From CAYJAZ01 sp964370095 (GTDB lineage: Bacteria; Desulfobacterota; Desulfovibrionia; Desulfovibrionales; Desulfovibrionaceae), in contig CAYJHJ010000101.1 in the NCBI GenBank assembly GCA_964370095.1, forward strand, positions 1 to 5,333: a stretch of 5,333 nt of DNA, written 5' to 3'. The notes under the pieces were generated by a model. The model was not told where the DNA came from and did no database searches. It was given only the letters and a program-made list of their open reading frames with translations. The position numbers were made by a program, and so were the translations under genes. Shown piece by piece: positions 1 through 5,300 of the stretch; positions within the stretch are counted from its first letter, which is position 1; each line of letters opens with the position of its first letter.

Positions 1-476
1 ATTTAATGGCTGCTTTTGCAGGTGAATCACAAGCTAACCGTAAATATTTAGCATTTGCTCAACAAGCTGATAAAGAAGGACTTCCAGCAGTTGCAAAACT
101 TTTCCGTGCTGCAGCAGAAGCTGAAACAATTCACGCTCATAACCACTTGAGAAATGCAGGCCATGTAAATTCAACAGTTGATAACTTAAAAGCTGCTATT
201 GCAGGCGAAAACTTTGAGCACACAAAAATGTATCCTGAAATGATTGAAGATGCTAAAGCTGAAGGCAACAACGTTGTTGCAGGTTACATGGAATGGGTAA
301 ATAAAGTTGAAGCTGTTCACGAAAACTTATACACACAAGCTTTGAATGACCCTAAAAACTATGCTGATGCAGATTATTATCTTTGCCGTGTTTGTGGTTA
401 CACACATGCAGGCAAATACGAAGCTGATTGCCCAATTTGCGGTGCAAAAGCAGCAGCTTTTTATAAAGTTGACTAA
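1..476 (+). CDS. rbr: rubrerythrin, 5'-partial (N-terminus outside window)
   Basis: Rubrerythrin is a cytoplasmic non-haem di-iron peroxidase that reduces hydrogen peroxide in anaerobes. The visible protein begins in frame as LMAAFAGESQANRKY. Family members have about a dozen residues before this point, and the codon before the ATG at 6 (TTA, 3-5) is open, so that ATG is internal and the true start lies left of the window. Numbered from that Met, the ferritin-like four-helix domain covers roughly residues 1-115 and carries candidate iron ligands E7, E40 and H43 (ExxH), E68 and E71, and E102 with H105. A C-terminal rubredoxin-like domain has CxxC pairs at C127/C130 and C142/C145 for a mononuclear iron. 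The length fits the shorter rubrerythrin type. The stop TAA is at 474-476 and a hairpin terminator follows. The promoter is not in the window, so regulation cannot be judged. Confidence 0.95.
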   Translation, partial: LMAAFAGESQANRKYLAFAQQADKEGLPAVAKLFRAAAEAETIHAHNHLRNAGHVNSTVDNLKAAIAGENFEHTKMYPEMIEDAKAEGNNVVAGYMEWVNKVEAVHENLYTQALNDPKNYADADYYLCRVCGYTHAGKYEADCPICGAKAAAFYKVD

Positions 477-531
477 ATAAAACGATACGTTATTATAATA
501 CATTTCCCCCAAATAAAACAAGATGTACTTT

Positions 532-568
532 AAAACCCTTTTTAGAAATAAAAAGGGTTTTAGCTTTT
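532..568. terminator. shared hairpin terminator between convergent genes
   Basis: A perfect 12-bp inverted repeat, AAAACCCTTTTT (532-543) and AAAAAGGGTTTT (550-561), has a 6-nt loop and is followed on the + strand by AGCTTTT. It lies 55 bases past the rubrerythrin stop and 26 bases past the stop of the convergent hydrolase. The stem ends in T residues on both strands, so it can act in both directions. The + strand has the slightly better T-rich tail. Confidence 0.8.
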
Positions 569-587
569 AAAAACAATTTTTTTACAT

Positions 588-1418
588 CTAATAAGCATTA
601 TAATCCCACTCTCTAAACCAAGCACTGTTGTGTGCCATGCCATTCACTTCTTTACACGGATTTAATTGATTTTTATTAATTTCTTGGCAAAATTTTTCGT
701 TCATATAAAGCCTTATAATCTCATCTTTACTTCCGCTAAGATGCACTTGAGGAATATGAGATACTTTATGAGCCACATCTAAGGGATTTAATGAAGCTCT
801 TAGAGGGGTGATTTTCTGAACTCTTGTCCATGTTGCATGATCTAAAAGCCCTGCCACAGAACCCAGAAAAGTTACATCACTACGCCTTGAAGCAATGAGG
901 GCAGCAACTGCCCCTCCTCCTGAATAGCCAATCAGCGAAACGTTTTTTGCCTGTGTTTGCTTCTTTATTTGCTCAACGGCTTCATTCATTGAAACAATCA
1001 CCTCTTCTGCAAAACGGTGGCTTGTCCAGTATTTTTGTTCACAAAATTTTCTGTCTTCTCCTACCACATACTGGCAAGGTCTGGCTAAATAAAGAATAGG
1101 TGAATTACTTTTGTCGTTATAGGCAAGCTGTCTTGTAACTTCATCAGTAGGAGTAGGGTTTGATGAAGGCTGTGTTCGTGTAAGCCAAGCTAAGCCATCC
1201 CCCTCAATATAAACATGCAAATTTTCTTCTTGATTTGTATGAGAAGTTGAAGGACGAAGCAAAGCATACAAAATAAAAGACGAAGTATGTATTTTTTGCA
1301 CCTGAAAACCATGAATAGCAATTTGTTCAATACTTTTTTGCCCTTTATAGCCCATTTGCTGGCTTGCACATCCGCTTATAAAAAGAAGAAGCAGAAAAAC
1401 CATTATCCTTGATATCAT
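588..1418 (-). CDS. lipoprotein alpha/beta hydrolase
   Basis: A 276-residue protein with a lipoprotein signal peptide. A short basic start and a hydrophobic run (residues 6-14) lead to the lipobox ISGC with the lipidated Cys at 17, so it should be anchored to a membrane facing the periplasm. The mature part has alpha/beta hydrolase landmarks: an early YIEGDG segment (70-75), LARPCQY (111-117), the nucleophile elbow GYSGG with Ser166, Asp232 in SGSKDE, and His263 in GMAHNS. Together these give a plausible Ser-Asp-His triad. Similar lipoprotein hydrolases occur in Desulfovibrio and other Proteobacteria, but I know of no established substrate; an esterase or lipase-like activity is inferred. AAGGAA precedes the start by 6 bases and lies inside the end of the upstream metallohydrolase gene, from which it is separated by one base. 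It is therefore probably the distal, translationally coupled gene of that operon. The length looks complete. Confidence 0.88.
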   Translation of the reverse strand: MISRIMVFLLLLFISGCASQQMGYKGQKSIEQIAIHGFQVQKIHTSSFILYALLRPSTSHTNQEENLHVYIEGDGLAWLTRTQPSSNPTPTDEVTRQLAYNDKSNSPILYLARPCQYVVGEDRKFCEQKYWTSHRFAEEVIVSMNEAVEQIKKQTQAKNVSLIGYSGGGAVAALIASRRSDVTFLGSVAGLLDHATWTRVQKITPLRASLNPLDVAHKVSHIPQVHLSGSKDEIIRLYMNEKFCQEINKNQLNPCKEVNGMAHNSAWFREWDYNAY

Positions 1419-1419
1419 A

Positions 1420-2310
1420 TTAATTTCCTTTTATTTTTTCTTTCCACATAAGCATGTTCTGAGAAAAATCGTATTCAAGCATATCTTTTTCATACATATA
1501 AGCCAAAAATGAACGAATTGTGCTGCCTAAAAGCACATGCTGCCCAAAATTCATTTGTAATTTATAATAATCAAAAATTTCCTTTAAAATATTATCAAAA
1601 GATTTATAATTTTTGCAAAATTTTAATAAAAGTTCAATAATTTCATCTATTTTTTCTAGGTTAACTCTTACTAAACCTTTAATGTCTTTGCATGGATCTG
1701 CATGTGAAGGAATAAATAAATCTGCCTTGAGCTTTGAAACAATATTCAAACTTTCTTTATATTTTTCAACATCATACAAAAAAGGAATCTGATATTTTTC
1801 CAATAAATTTTCACTGATAAGGCAATCTGCAAGAAAATATACTTCATCTTCTGCTTTTATGCCAAACATTGAAAAAGAATGACCATCAAGAGGTAACAAT
1901 TCAAGCCCTTTAGGTAAAACATCTTGTCTGAGAATTTCAGCATTGCTTTTTTGAGCTTTCAAGAATTTATTCTGCAAATCTTTGCAAGCAAAGCCCCCAT
2001 ACAAAAAAGATGCTTCTAAGAGAGGATAATTGACAAAGGCTGACTCAACTTCAGGTGCAAAAATTTTACACTTTGTTCTTTCTTGCAAAAAAGCATTTCC
2101 ACCTATATGGTCGGCATGAGAATGAGTATTGATAATCATTTGCAAGCTCCATTTATTTTCTTGCAATATTTTCAATATTTTAGAAGCAGCATGCTTGTCA
2201 TTACCGCTATCGATAAGGCAAACATCTTTCTCATTGATTTTATAAAGGCCTATTTTTACAGGGCAATCAATATAATATGTATTTTGGGCAGCTTGAATAA
2301 GTTCGTACAT
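1420..2310 (-). CDS. MBL-fold metallohydrolase
   Basis: A 296-residue metallo-beta-lactamase-fold hydrolase without a signal peptide, so probably cytoplasmic. The zinc-binding core is intact: THSHADH with H63, H65, D67 and H68, then H144 (LDGHS), D162 (ADC) and H203 (PSHAD). IDSG (33-36) is the usual strand preceding the metal site. Residues about 215-296 form a mostly helical C-terminal extension rich in Leu, Lys and Tyr. The segment SFLYGGFACKDLQNKF resembles a subgroup of uncharacterised MBL-fold proteins that I associate with anaerobes. The substrate cannot be told from sequence; glyoxalase II-like thioester or other small-molecule hydrolysis is possible. There is no sign of the flavodoxin domain of the FprA/ROO oxygen reductases. 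The ribosome binding site is modest (GAAGAG about 7 bases before ATG). The stop TAA is one base before the start of the lipoprotein hydrolase. Confidence 0.88.
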   Translation of the reverse strand: MYELIQAAQNTYYIDCPVKIGLYKINEKDVCLIDSGNDKHAASKILKILQENKWSLQMIINTHSHADHIGGNAFLQERTKCKIFAPEVESAFVNYPLLEASFLYGGFACKDLQNKFLKAQKSNAEILRQDVLPKGLELLPLDGHSFSMFGIKAEDEVYFLADCLISENLLEKYQIPFLYDVEKYKESLNIVSKLKADLFIPSHADPCKDIKGLVRVNLEKIDEIIELLLKFCKNYKSFDNILKEIFDYYKLQMNFGQHVLLGSTIRSFLAYMYEKDMLEYDFSQNMLMWKEKIKGN

Positions 2311-2329
2311 AATTTAGCTCTTCGGGCTT

Positions 2330-2358
2330 ATTTATAAAGTTTTATTTAGCTTATAAAT
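2330..2358. repeat. A/T-only inverted repeat upstream of the metallohydrolase gene
   Basis: ATTTATAA (2330-2337) and TTATAAAT (2351-2358) form a perfect 8-bp inverted repeat around 13 bases, within the short gap between the 72-residue gene and the metallohydrolase gene. It could be an operator, or a promoter -10 region duplicated by chance. The A/T-only composition makes a stable RNA hairpin unlikely. Confidence 0.3.
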
Positions 2359-2359
2359 A

Positions 2360-2578
2360 TCATTCTGCTTTTTGAGGTGCAATTCCTGCAAGTGCTGCAA
2401 GTTGCCCTTTAAAGATAACTTCTGTTGCAGTTGCATCAGCCAATTCCCCTAAATCCATGAGTTGTTCGAGAAATTCAAGCATTTCATGGCGGCGTGATTC
2501 CACGGAATATTCAAAATCTTCTTTAAAATTGCCTTCTAGATATTCTTTTATCGCTTCTATTGCTTTGAAATTTAACAT
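2360..2578 (-). CDS. conserved-looking small protein of unknown function (72 aa)
   Basis: I do not recognise this protein. The 72 residues are strongly acidic and predicted mainly helical: an amphipathic N-terminal part (residues 1-45, rich in Glu, Lys, Phe and Leu) and an Ala-rich C-terminal part (46-68). There is no signal peptide, membrane segment or Cys. The start is well supported by AAGGA placed 6 bases before ATG. It lies 49 bases before the metallohydrolase gene on the same strand with no clear terminator between, so it may head the same transcript. It is kept as a gene because of its ribosome binding site and natural composition, not because of a known family. Confidence 0.7.
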   Translation of the reverse strand: MLNFKAIEAIKEYLEGNFKEDFEYSVESRRHEMLEFLEQLMDLGELADATATEVIFKGQLAALAGIAPQKAE

Positions 2579-2630
2579 AAAAAATCCTTATATTTTGAGT
2601 AGTTGTTTTTGTCTAAAAAAAATATATCTT

Positions 2631-2660
2631 AAAAGCAAAAAAAAGTCTTGCTTTTTTTTT
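2631..2660 (+). other. terminator-like hairpin with T-run upstream of tRNA-Phe
   Basis: AAAAGCAA (2631-2638) pairs with TTGCTTTT (2648-2655) around a 9-nt loop, and the T run continues to 2660. Read rightward it has the form of an intrinsic terminator, but no rightward gene lies before it. It sits between the leftward 72-residue gene and the tRNA. It may block stray transcription into the tRNA, or it may be chance in an A/T-rich stretch that also overlaps the possible tRNA -35. Confidence 0.35.
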
Positions 2661-2674
2661 CAATCTCCTATAGA
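2648..2674 (+). promoter_or_regulatory. possible tRNA-Phe promoter
   Basis: TTGCTT (2648-2653) and TATAGA (2669-2674) are separated by 15 bases, and the tRNA starts 15 bases after the -10. The placement is right for a tRNA promoter, but the hexamers match the sigma-70 consensus only at 3 of 6 and 4 of 6 positions and the spacer is short. Confidence 0.3.
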
Positions 2675-2688
2675 ACAAATCTCACGTT

Positions 2689-2764
2689 GCTTCGGTAGCT
2701 CAGTAGGTAGAGCAGAGGACTGAAAATCCTCGTGTCGGCAGTTCAATTCTGTCCCGAAGCACCA
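2689..2764 (+). tRNA. tRNA-Phe (anticodon GAA), CCA encoded
   Basis: A 76-base gene folds as a complete cloverleaf. The acceptor stem is GCTTCGG with CCGAAGC, and the D stem is GCTC with GAGC. The anticodon stem is GAGGA (2715-2719) with TCCTC (2727-2731), around the loop CTGAAAA, with GAA at 2722-2724. A 5-base variable region precedes the T arm, GGCAG-TTCAATT-CTGTC. The discriminator base A2761 is followed by an encoded CCA (2762-2764). A terminator follows 18 bases later, so it is probably transcribed alone. Genes to its right have accessory character, so the 3' half of this tRNA is a candidate integration site. Confidence 0.97.
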
Positions 2765-2782
2765 TTTTTTATAAATAAAATC

Positions 2783-2818
2783 AAAGACTTACAGGAAATA
2801 ACCTCTAAGTCTTTTTTT
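2783..2818 (+). terminator. intrinsic terminator of tRNA-Phe
   Basis: AAAGACTTA (2783-2791) pairs perfectly with TAAGTCTTT (2806-2814). Past one mismatch, AGG (2793-2795) pairs with CCT (2802-2804) around a 6-nt loop. The T run extends to 2818. This is a classic intrinsic terminator just after the tRNA. Confidence 0.85.
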
Positions 2819-2830
2819 GTGTCTAAAATT

Positions 2831-2851
2831 TTTCCAACCGTATTTCCAACC
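2831..2851. repeat. doubled TTTCCAACC motif next to the tRNA
   Basis: TTTCCAACC occurs at 2831-2839 and again at 2843-2851, a 12-bp period. It is the first sequence of note after the tRNA terminator. Its position next to a possible integration site suggests arm-type binding sites for a recombinase, but no integrase gene is visible. The rest of 2852-2945 shows no gene or clear signal that I can support. Confidence 0.4.
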
Positions 2852-2949
2852 TTGAAATGAAAAATGCTGAAAGAAAATGCAAATGAAAATTTCAGTAAAG
2901 CTTTTATTTCAACTCATAAGCTCTACAAAAAAACAGATTGAATGTCTAC

Positions 2950-2978
2950 TTGTAATTTTTTGTAATTACTTGTATCAT
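2950..2978 (+). promoter_or_regulatory. promoter with three TTGTA repeats upstream of the ATPase gene
   Basis: TTGTAA (2950-2955) and TATCAT (2973-2978) have an ideal 17-base spacer and match the sigma-70 hexamers at 4 of 6 and 5 of 6 positions. TTGTAATT also recurs at 2950 and 2960, with a related TTGTAT at 2970. A 10-bp periodic repeat thus covers the promoter and could be an operator. Transcription would start around 2985, leaving almost no leader before the GTG at 2992. Confidence 0.55.
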
Positions 2979-2991
2979 AGAAAAAAACAAA

Positions 2992-4198
2992 GTGAGTATT
3001 ATTGTGGAAAAACAGCAAATAAATGAACTTAGAATAAAGGGCTTCAAGTCATTTAAAGAAATAAGCCTCAAGCTAAATAAGCTCAACATTCTTATTGGTG
3101 CTAATGGTTCCGGAAAAAGTAATCTCATTTCTTTTTTCAAATTTCTTCGTGCTACTGTTGATAAAGATGATACATTTGTTGAAAAAAACGGTAGTGCAAA
3201 TGATATGCTCTATAATGGACGAAAGCAGACAGATCGCTTATCCTTTTTGGTTGATTTTTCTACTCTAAAAATTGCCACCTCACTAGAGCCAACTGTAAAC
3301 AATAATTTTATAAAAAGTTGGAATATTCTTTTTTGACGAAGATATAAATAATCATGTTTGGAATGAGCTCGCATCTCCCATAAAAGCTATTTAGAGTGAA
3401 GGGCTTGCCATTGAAGGCTCAAGCGATACTTTTTCTGCTTTATATCCTAAAATAGTTGAGAAAGTTCACGCATTACAAATTTATCATTTTCATGATACAG
3501 GTGAAAACGCCGGTATGCGCCACTATGAAATTGTTCAGCACAATGAATATCTAGAAGCAGATGCAAGCAATATAGCACCTTTTTTATTATCTCTCAAAAA
3601 TGAACACCCTGATTATTATAATGAAATAATAAATGCGATAAAACTTGTTGCTCCATTTTTTGATAATTTTATACTCAAATCACGTGCACAAGGAAGCAAA
3701 GAAGAAGTAAACCTTAGTTGGAAGCAAAAAGCTTCTGACTATCCTTTGCAGCCTTATCATTTTTCTGATGGTACATTGCGTTTTATCTGCCTTGCAACTG
3801 CACTTTTACAGCCAGATCCGCCAAGTACAATAATCATTGATGAGCCTGAACTTGGTTTGCACCCTGCTGCGATTACAATTTTAGCAGAACTAATTCAAGC
3901 CGCCTCTGAAAGAACACAAGTTATCATTGCAACTCAATCGCCCTTGCTTATCGATCAATTTGCAGTTGAAGATATTATTGTTACAAAACGCATTAACCAT
4001 GCATCTACTTTTGAAAGACTTAATCGAGAAGAGTTAGAGATTGGAAAGGAAACATTATGGACACAAAATCTATCAAAGGTCATACTAAACGCGGGTTATG
4101 TTTTATCCCTAGCAAATGGACAAGGTGTAAGGTTGAGAAACCAGATTCTGCAGAAGCTTCTAGTGTTGATTATTCGAATGATGACATTTTCTAGATAA
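2992..4198 (+). pseudogene. broken AAA/ABC-type ATPase (OLD/RecF-like, COG4637 type)
   Basis: Joined across its lesions, this reads as one ATP-binding protein of the SMC/RecF/OLD class, as found in phage-defence and DNA-processing ATPases. The first part, read from a GTG at 2992 (GTG at 3004 is also possible; neither has a good ribosome binding site), has the opening strand and Walker A GANGSGKS at residues 36-43. This frame ends at TGA 3334-3336. The protein continues in the next frame as FFFDEDINNHVWNEL, meets TAG at 3392-3394, then runs on through YHFHDTGENAG. Numbered from the ATG at 3515, the rest holds the signature-like FSDGT (83-87), Walker B IIIDEPELGLHP (106-117) and the ATQSP switch (139-143). 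Thus there is a net one-base frameshift between 3311 and 3334 plus a nonsense codon. After EELE (about 4040) the tail no longer resembles the family's usual WLEDYSLGELW ending. Relatives often precede a DUF4276 gene; none is seen here. A sequencing error is the main alternative. Confidence 0.85.
4057..4194 (+). CDS. small 45-aa protein of unknown function overlapping the ATPase remnant
   Basis: This ATG-started ORF of 45 codons lies in the frame next to the tail of the ATPase remnant and ends at TAG 4192-4194. AAAGGA (4045-4050) sits 6 bases before the ATG, the best ribosome binding site near the ATPase. The product starts MDTKSIKGHTKRGLCFIPSKW. The first 30 residues are basic, with two Cys (15 and 24) and two Trp or aromatic clusters, and the tail is acidic (DYSNDDIF). 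That composition looks more protein-like than the overlapping ATPase-frame tail (LQKLLVLIIRMM). I recognise no family. It precedes the repeat cluster of the element directly. It may be an element gene whose arrival, or an adjoining deletion, removed the ATPase C-terminus. Confidence 0.5.
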   Translation: MDTKSIKGHTKRGLCFIPSKWTRCKVEKPDSAEASSVDYSNDDIF

Positions 4199-4207
4199 CC
4201 TACTCAG

Positions 4208-4404
4208 CTGTGCGGGCTTGTGCGTTTTATAGTGAAAATTCCTTTGTTTAGCGGGAATTTTTCTATTTACGCACAAACGCACAGCCGCACAGAAGAAATT
4301 TTCTTTTTCTAACTATTTGAAATTTTATGAAATAAAAATAAAAATTATTTTTCAATCTAGTGCATTTACATGATTTTTGCTTGTGTGCCTTGTGCGTTTG
4401 TGCG
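4208..4404. repeat. TGTGCG/CGCACA repeat cluster, iteron- or operator-like
   Basis: Seven exact copies of one hexamer lie within 196 bp: TGTGCG at 4209, 4219, 4391 and 4399, and its complement CGCACA at 4270, 4278 and 4286. A near copy, TGTGCC, is at 4384. The middle group and the last pair have an 8-bp period. The first and middle groups also form an imperfect long inverted repeat (4208-4227 with 4275-4292). I found no exact copy elsewhere in the window. Such clusters in AT-rich DNA beside element genes usually serve as replication-initiator iterons, primase or helicase sites, or clustered operators. No initiator is in view, so the role is inferred. Confidence 0.6.
4235..4262 (+). terminator. 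weak hairpin inside the repeat cluster
   Basis: AAAATTCC (4235-4242) pairs with GGAATTTT (4254-4261) around an 11-nt loop, and one more T follows. It lies about 40 bases past the ATPase remnant and the 45-residue ORF. It could end their transcript, or it may simply be the inner stem of the larger inverted repeat formed by the TGTGCG and CGCACA groups. Confidence 0.35.
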
Positions 4405-4430
4405 AATTCAAAGCAGCAACTTTCAATGAT

Positions 4431-4460
4431 CTGATATTATTCTGTTTTTTTATATATATT
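4431..4460 (+). promoter_or_regulatory. possible promoter of the winged-helix gene
   Basis: CTGATA (4431-4436) and TATATT (4455-4460) are 18 bases apart, matching the sigma-70 hexamers at 4 of 6 and 5 of 6 positions. They lie 30 bases before the start of the winged-helix gene. The last two TGTGCG copies end about 27 bases upstream of this -35, so a protein bound there could influence it. The A/T-rich context makes chance matches likely. Confidence 0.4.
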
Positions 4461-4490
4461 ATGAAAAATGAAACATAAGGAGCAAAAATC

Positions 4491-4739
4491 ATGCTAATAA
4501 AAAAAATTTGTGATTCAAATGGATTAGATAAAGAATATCTTTATCACACTTTGGGAAAAAACCTTCCACCTTTCTTTACAAGAAGAGAAATCGTAAAATA
4601 TCTTGGTGGTTTATTCTCGGCGAAGACCCTATCAAATATCGATAGTGCCAATAATGGTGCGCCAAAGCAACTGATGGGCAAGAAAGTAGTCTATGAAAAA
4701 GATTCTTTTATTCAGTGGCTTAGAAATTATTTTAGCTAA
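4491..4739 (+). CDS. AlpA/excisionase-like winged helix-turn-helix protein
   Basis: An 82-residue DNA-binding protein. After about 27 leader residues comes the compact MerR/AlpA-type winged-helix pattern. FTRREIVKYLGG (29-40) holds the first helix of the HTH, FSAKTLSNIDS (42-52) the recognition helix, and GKKVVYEKDSFIQWL (63-77) the wing and final helix. Small proteins of this pattern are common in integrative elements, plasmids and phages, where they act as excisionases or as activators or repressors of element genes. Which role applies here cannot be decided from sequence. The start is firm: TAAGGAG lies 8 bases before the ATG. The gene follows the TGTGCG/CGCACA cluster directly, which makes those repeats candidate binding sites for its product. 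The next gene starts 104 bases on, and the two may share a transcript. Confidence 0.8.
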   Translation: MLIKKICDSNGLDKEYLYHTLGKNLPPFFTRREIVKYLGGLFSAKTLSNIDSANNGAPKQLMGKKVVYEKDSFIQWLRNYFS

Positions 4740-4765
4740 AGTATATATAATATGAAACACTTCCC

Positions 4766-4805
4766 CATACAGACCTTGCCATTCCCTTAGGTGCGGCTTC
4801 GTATG
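4766..4805 (+). other. possible structured RNA leader upstream of the 149-aa gene
   Basis: CATAC (4766-4770) pairs with GTATG (4801-4805), and inside it ACCT (4773-4776) pairs with AGGT (4789-4792), leaving an unpaired GCGGCTTC. The segment is clearly richer in G and C than the A/T-rich DNA on both sides. No reading frame with a ribosome binding site crosses it. It ends 38 bases before the start of the 149-residue gene and could be a cis-acting RNA or a protein-binding site. I cannot match it to a known RNA family. Confidence 0.35.
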
Positions 4806-4843
4806 TGAAAACAAACAAAATTTTTTATAAAAAGGAATAAAGT

Positions 4844-5293
4844 ATGATGTCTTTTACAATTATTCAAATACCTTCCAAAGGAAATGATTTTACGGCTATC
4901 GTGCAATGCGAGATGAAAACACAAAGCGGTTCAGTTATAGACTTTGGCACTACCAATGCTAAAGATGAAGGTACTGATAATGTTGAAATTCTTCTCAATA
5001 GAGCAAGAGAAAAAGCAATGAAAAGAGTTGAGGAAACAGCTTCAAAACCTATTAGCCAGCCCATTCAAAATCAGGGCAATCCCCAACCACCAAAGCAGCA
5101 ATACGATTCAACAAAGAAGCAGTATAACCATAACCCGAGTAAACAAATATCAGATGGTCAAATCAAATTTATTCATGGTCTTATCAAAGATGATAATGGA
5201 GTTGATAGGCTCTGTAAAGAAAAGTATAATTGCACAATTTATGAATTGAATTCACAGCAAGCTAATGAAATAATACAATCTTTCAAAAAGTAA
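4844..5293 (+). CDS. mobile-element protein with conserved C-terminal helical domain (149 aa), function unknown
   Basis: I can assign no firm function. Three parts are visible. Residues 1-65 start with a beta-rich segment (FTIIQIPSKGNDFTAIVQCEM, SGSVIDFGTTN) and end with a basic helix, NRAREKAMKRVEE. This layout reminds me of phage and element proteins with a 'graded strand then RAxxKAxxRA' pattern, some linked to DNA recombination. Residues 66-100 are a low-complexity linker rich in Gln, Pro, Asn and Lys. Residues 101-149 (ISDGQIKFIHGLI...YELNSQQANEIIQSF) match a small helical domain found at the C-terminus of many phage and plasmid single-strand DNA and recombination proteins. AAAGGA lies 7 bases before the first ATG, which favours it over the second ATG at 4847. 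A role in element DNA replication or recombination is an inference from this and the neighbours. Confidence 0.75.
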   Translation: MMSFTIIQIPSKGNDFTAIVQCEMKTQSGSVIDFGTTNAKDEGTDNVEILLNRAREKAMKRVEETASKPISQPIQNQGNPQPPKQQYDSTKKQYNHNPSKQISDGQIKFIHGLIKDDNGVDRLCKEKYNCTIYELNSQQANEIIQSFKK

Positions 5294-5300
5294 ACAATCA

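Noticed and set aside
327..521. Leftward 64-codon frame across the rubrerythrin end
   Set aside because: It is antisense to the rubredoxin domain and crosses the end of the gene; its Cys-rich look comes from the complement of that region, and rubrerythrin explains the sequence.
2083..2337. Rightward 84-codon frame
   Set aside because: It is antisense to the HxHxDH region of the metallohydrolase, has no ribosome binding site, and its composition is that of a shadow frame.
2457..2723. Rightward 88-codon frame running into the tRNA
   Set aside because: It is antisense to the 72-residue gene and ends inside tRNA-Phe, which no real gene should do; the low-complexity Lys/Phe/Ser part comes from the A/T-rich gap.
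2946..3140. Leftward 64-codon frame
   Set aside because: It is antisense to the Walker A part of the ATPase gene, which has clear family motifs.
4208..4404. CRISPR-like array
   Set aside because: The repeat units are only 6-8 bases long, lie in both orientations, and have no spacers of uniform length.
4370..4429. Possible 19-codon peptide from the ATG at 4370
   Set aside because: It has no ribosome binding site and lies on the TGTGCG repeats, which explain its sequence.
4632..4814. Leftward 60-codon frame
   Set aside because: It is antisense to the winged-helix gene and lacks a convincing start signal.
4864..5249. Frames overlapping the 149-residue gene on both strands
   Set aside because: The 149-residue gene has a good ribosome binding site and recognisable domain pattern; the other frames have neither.
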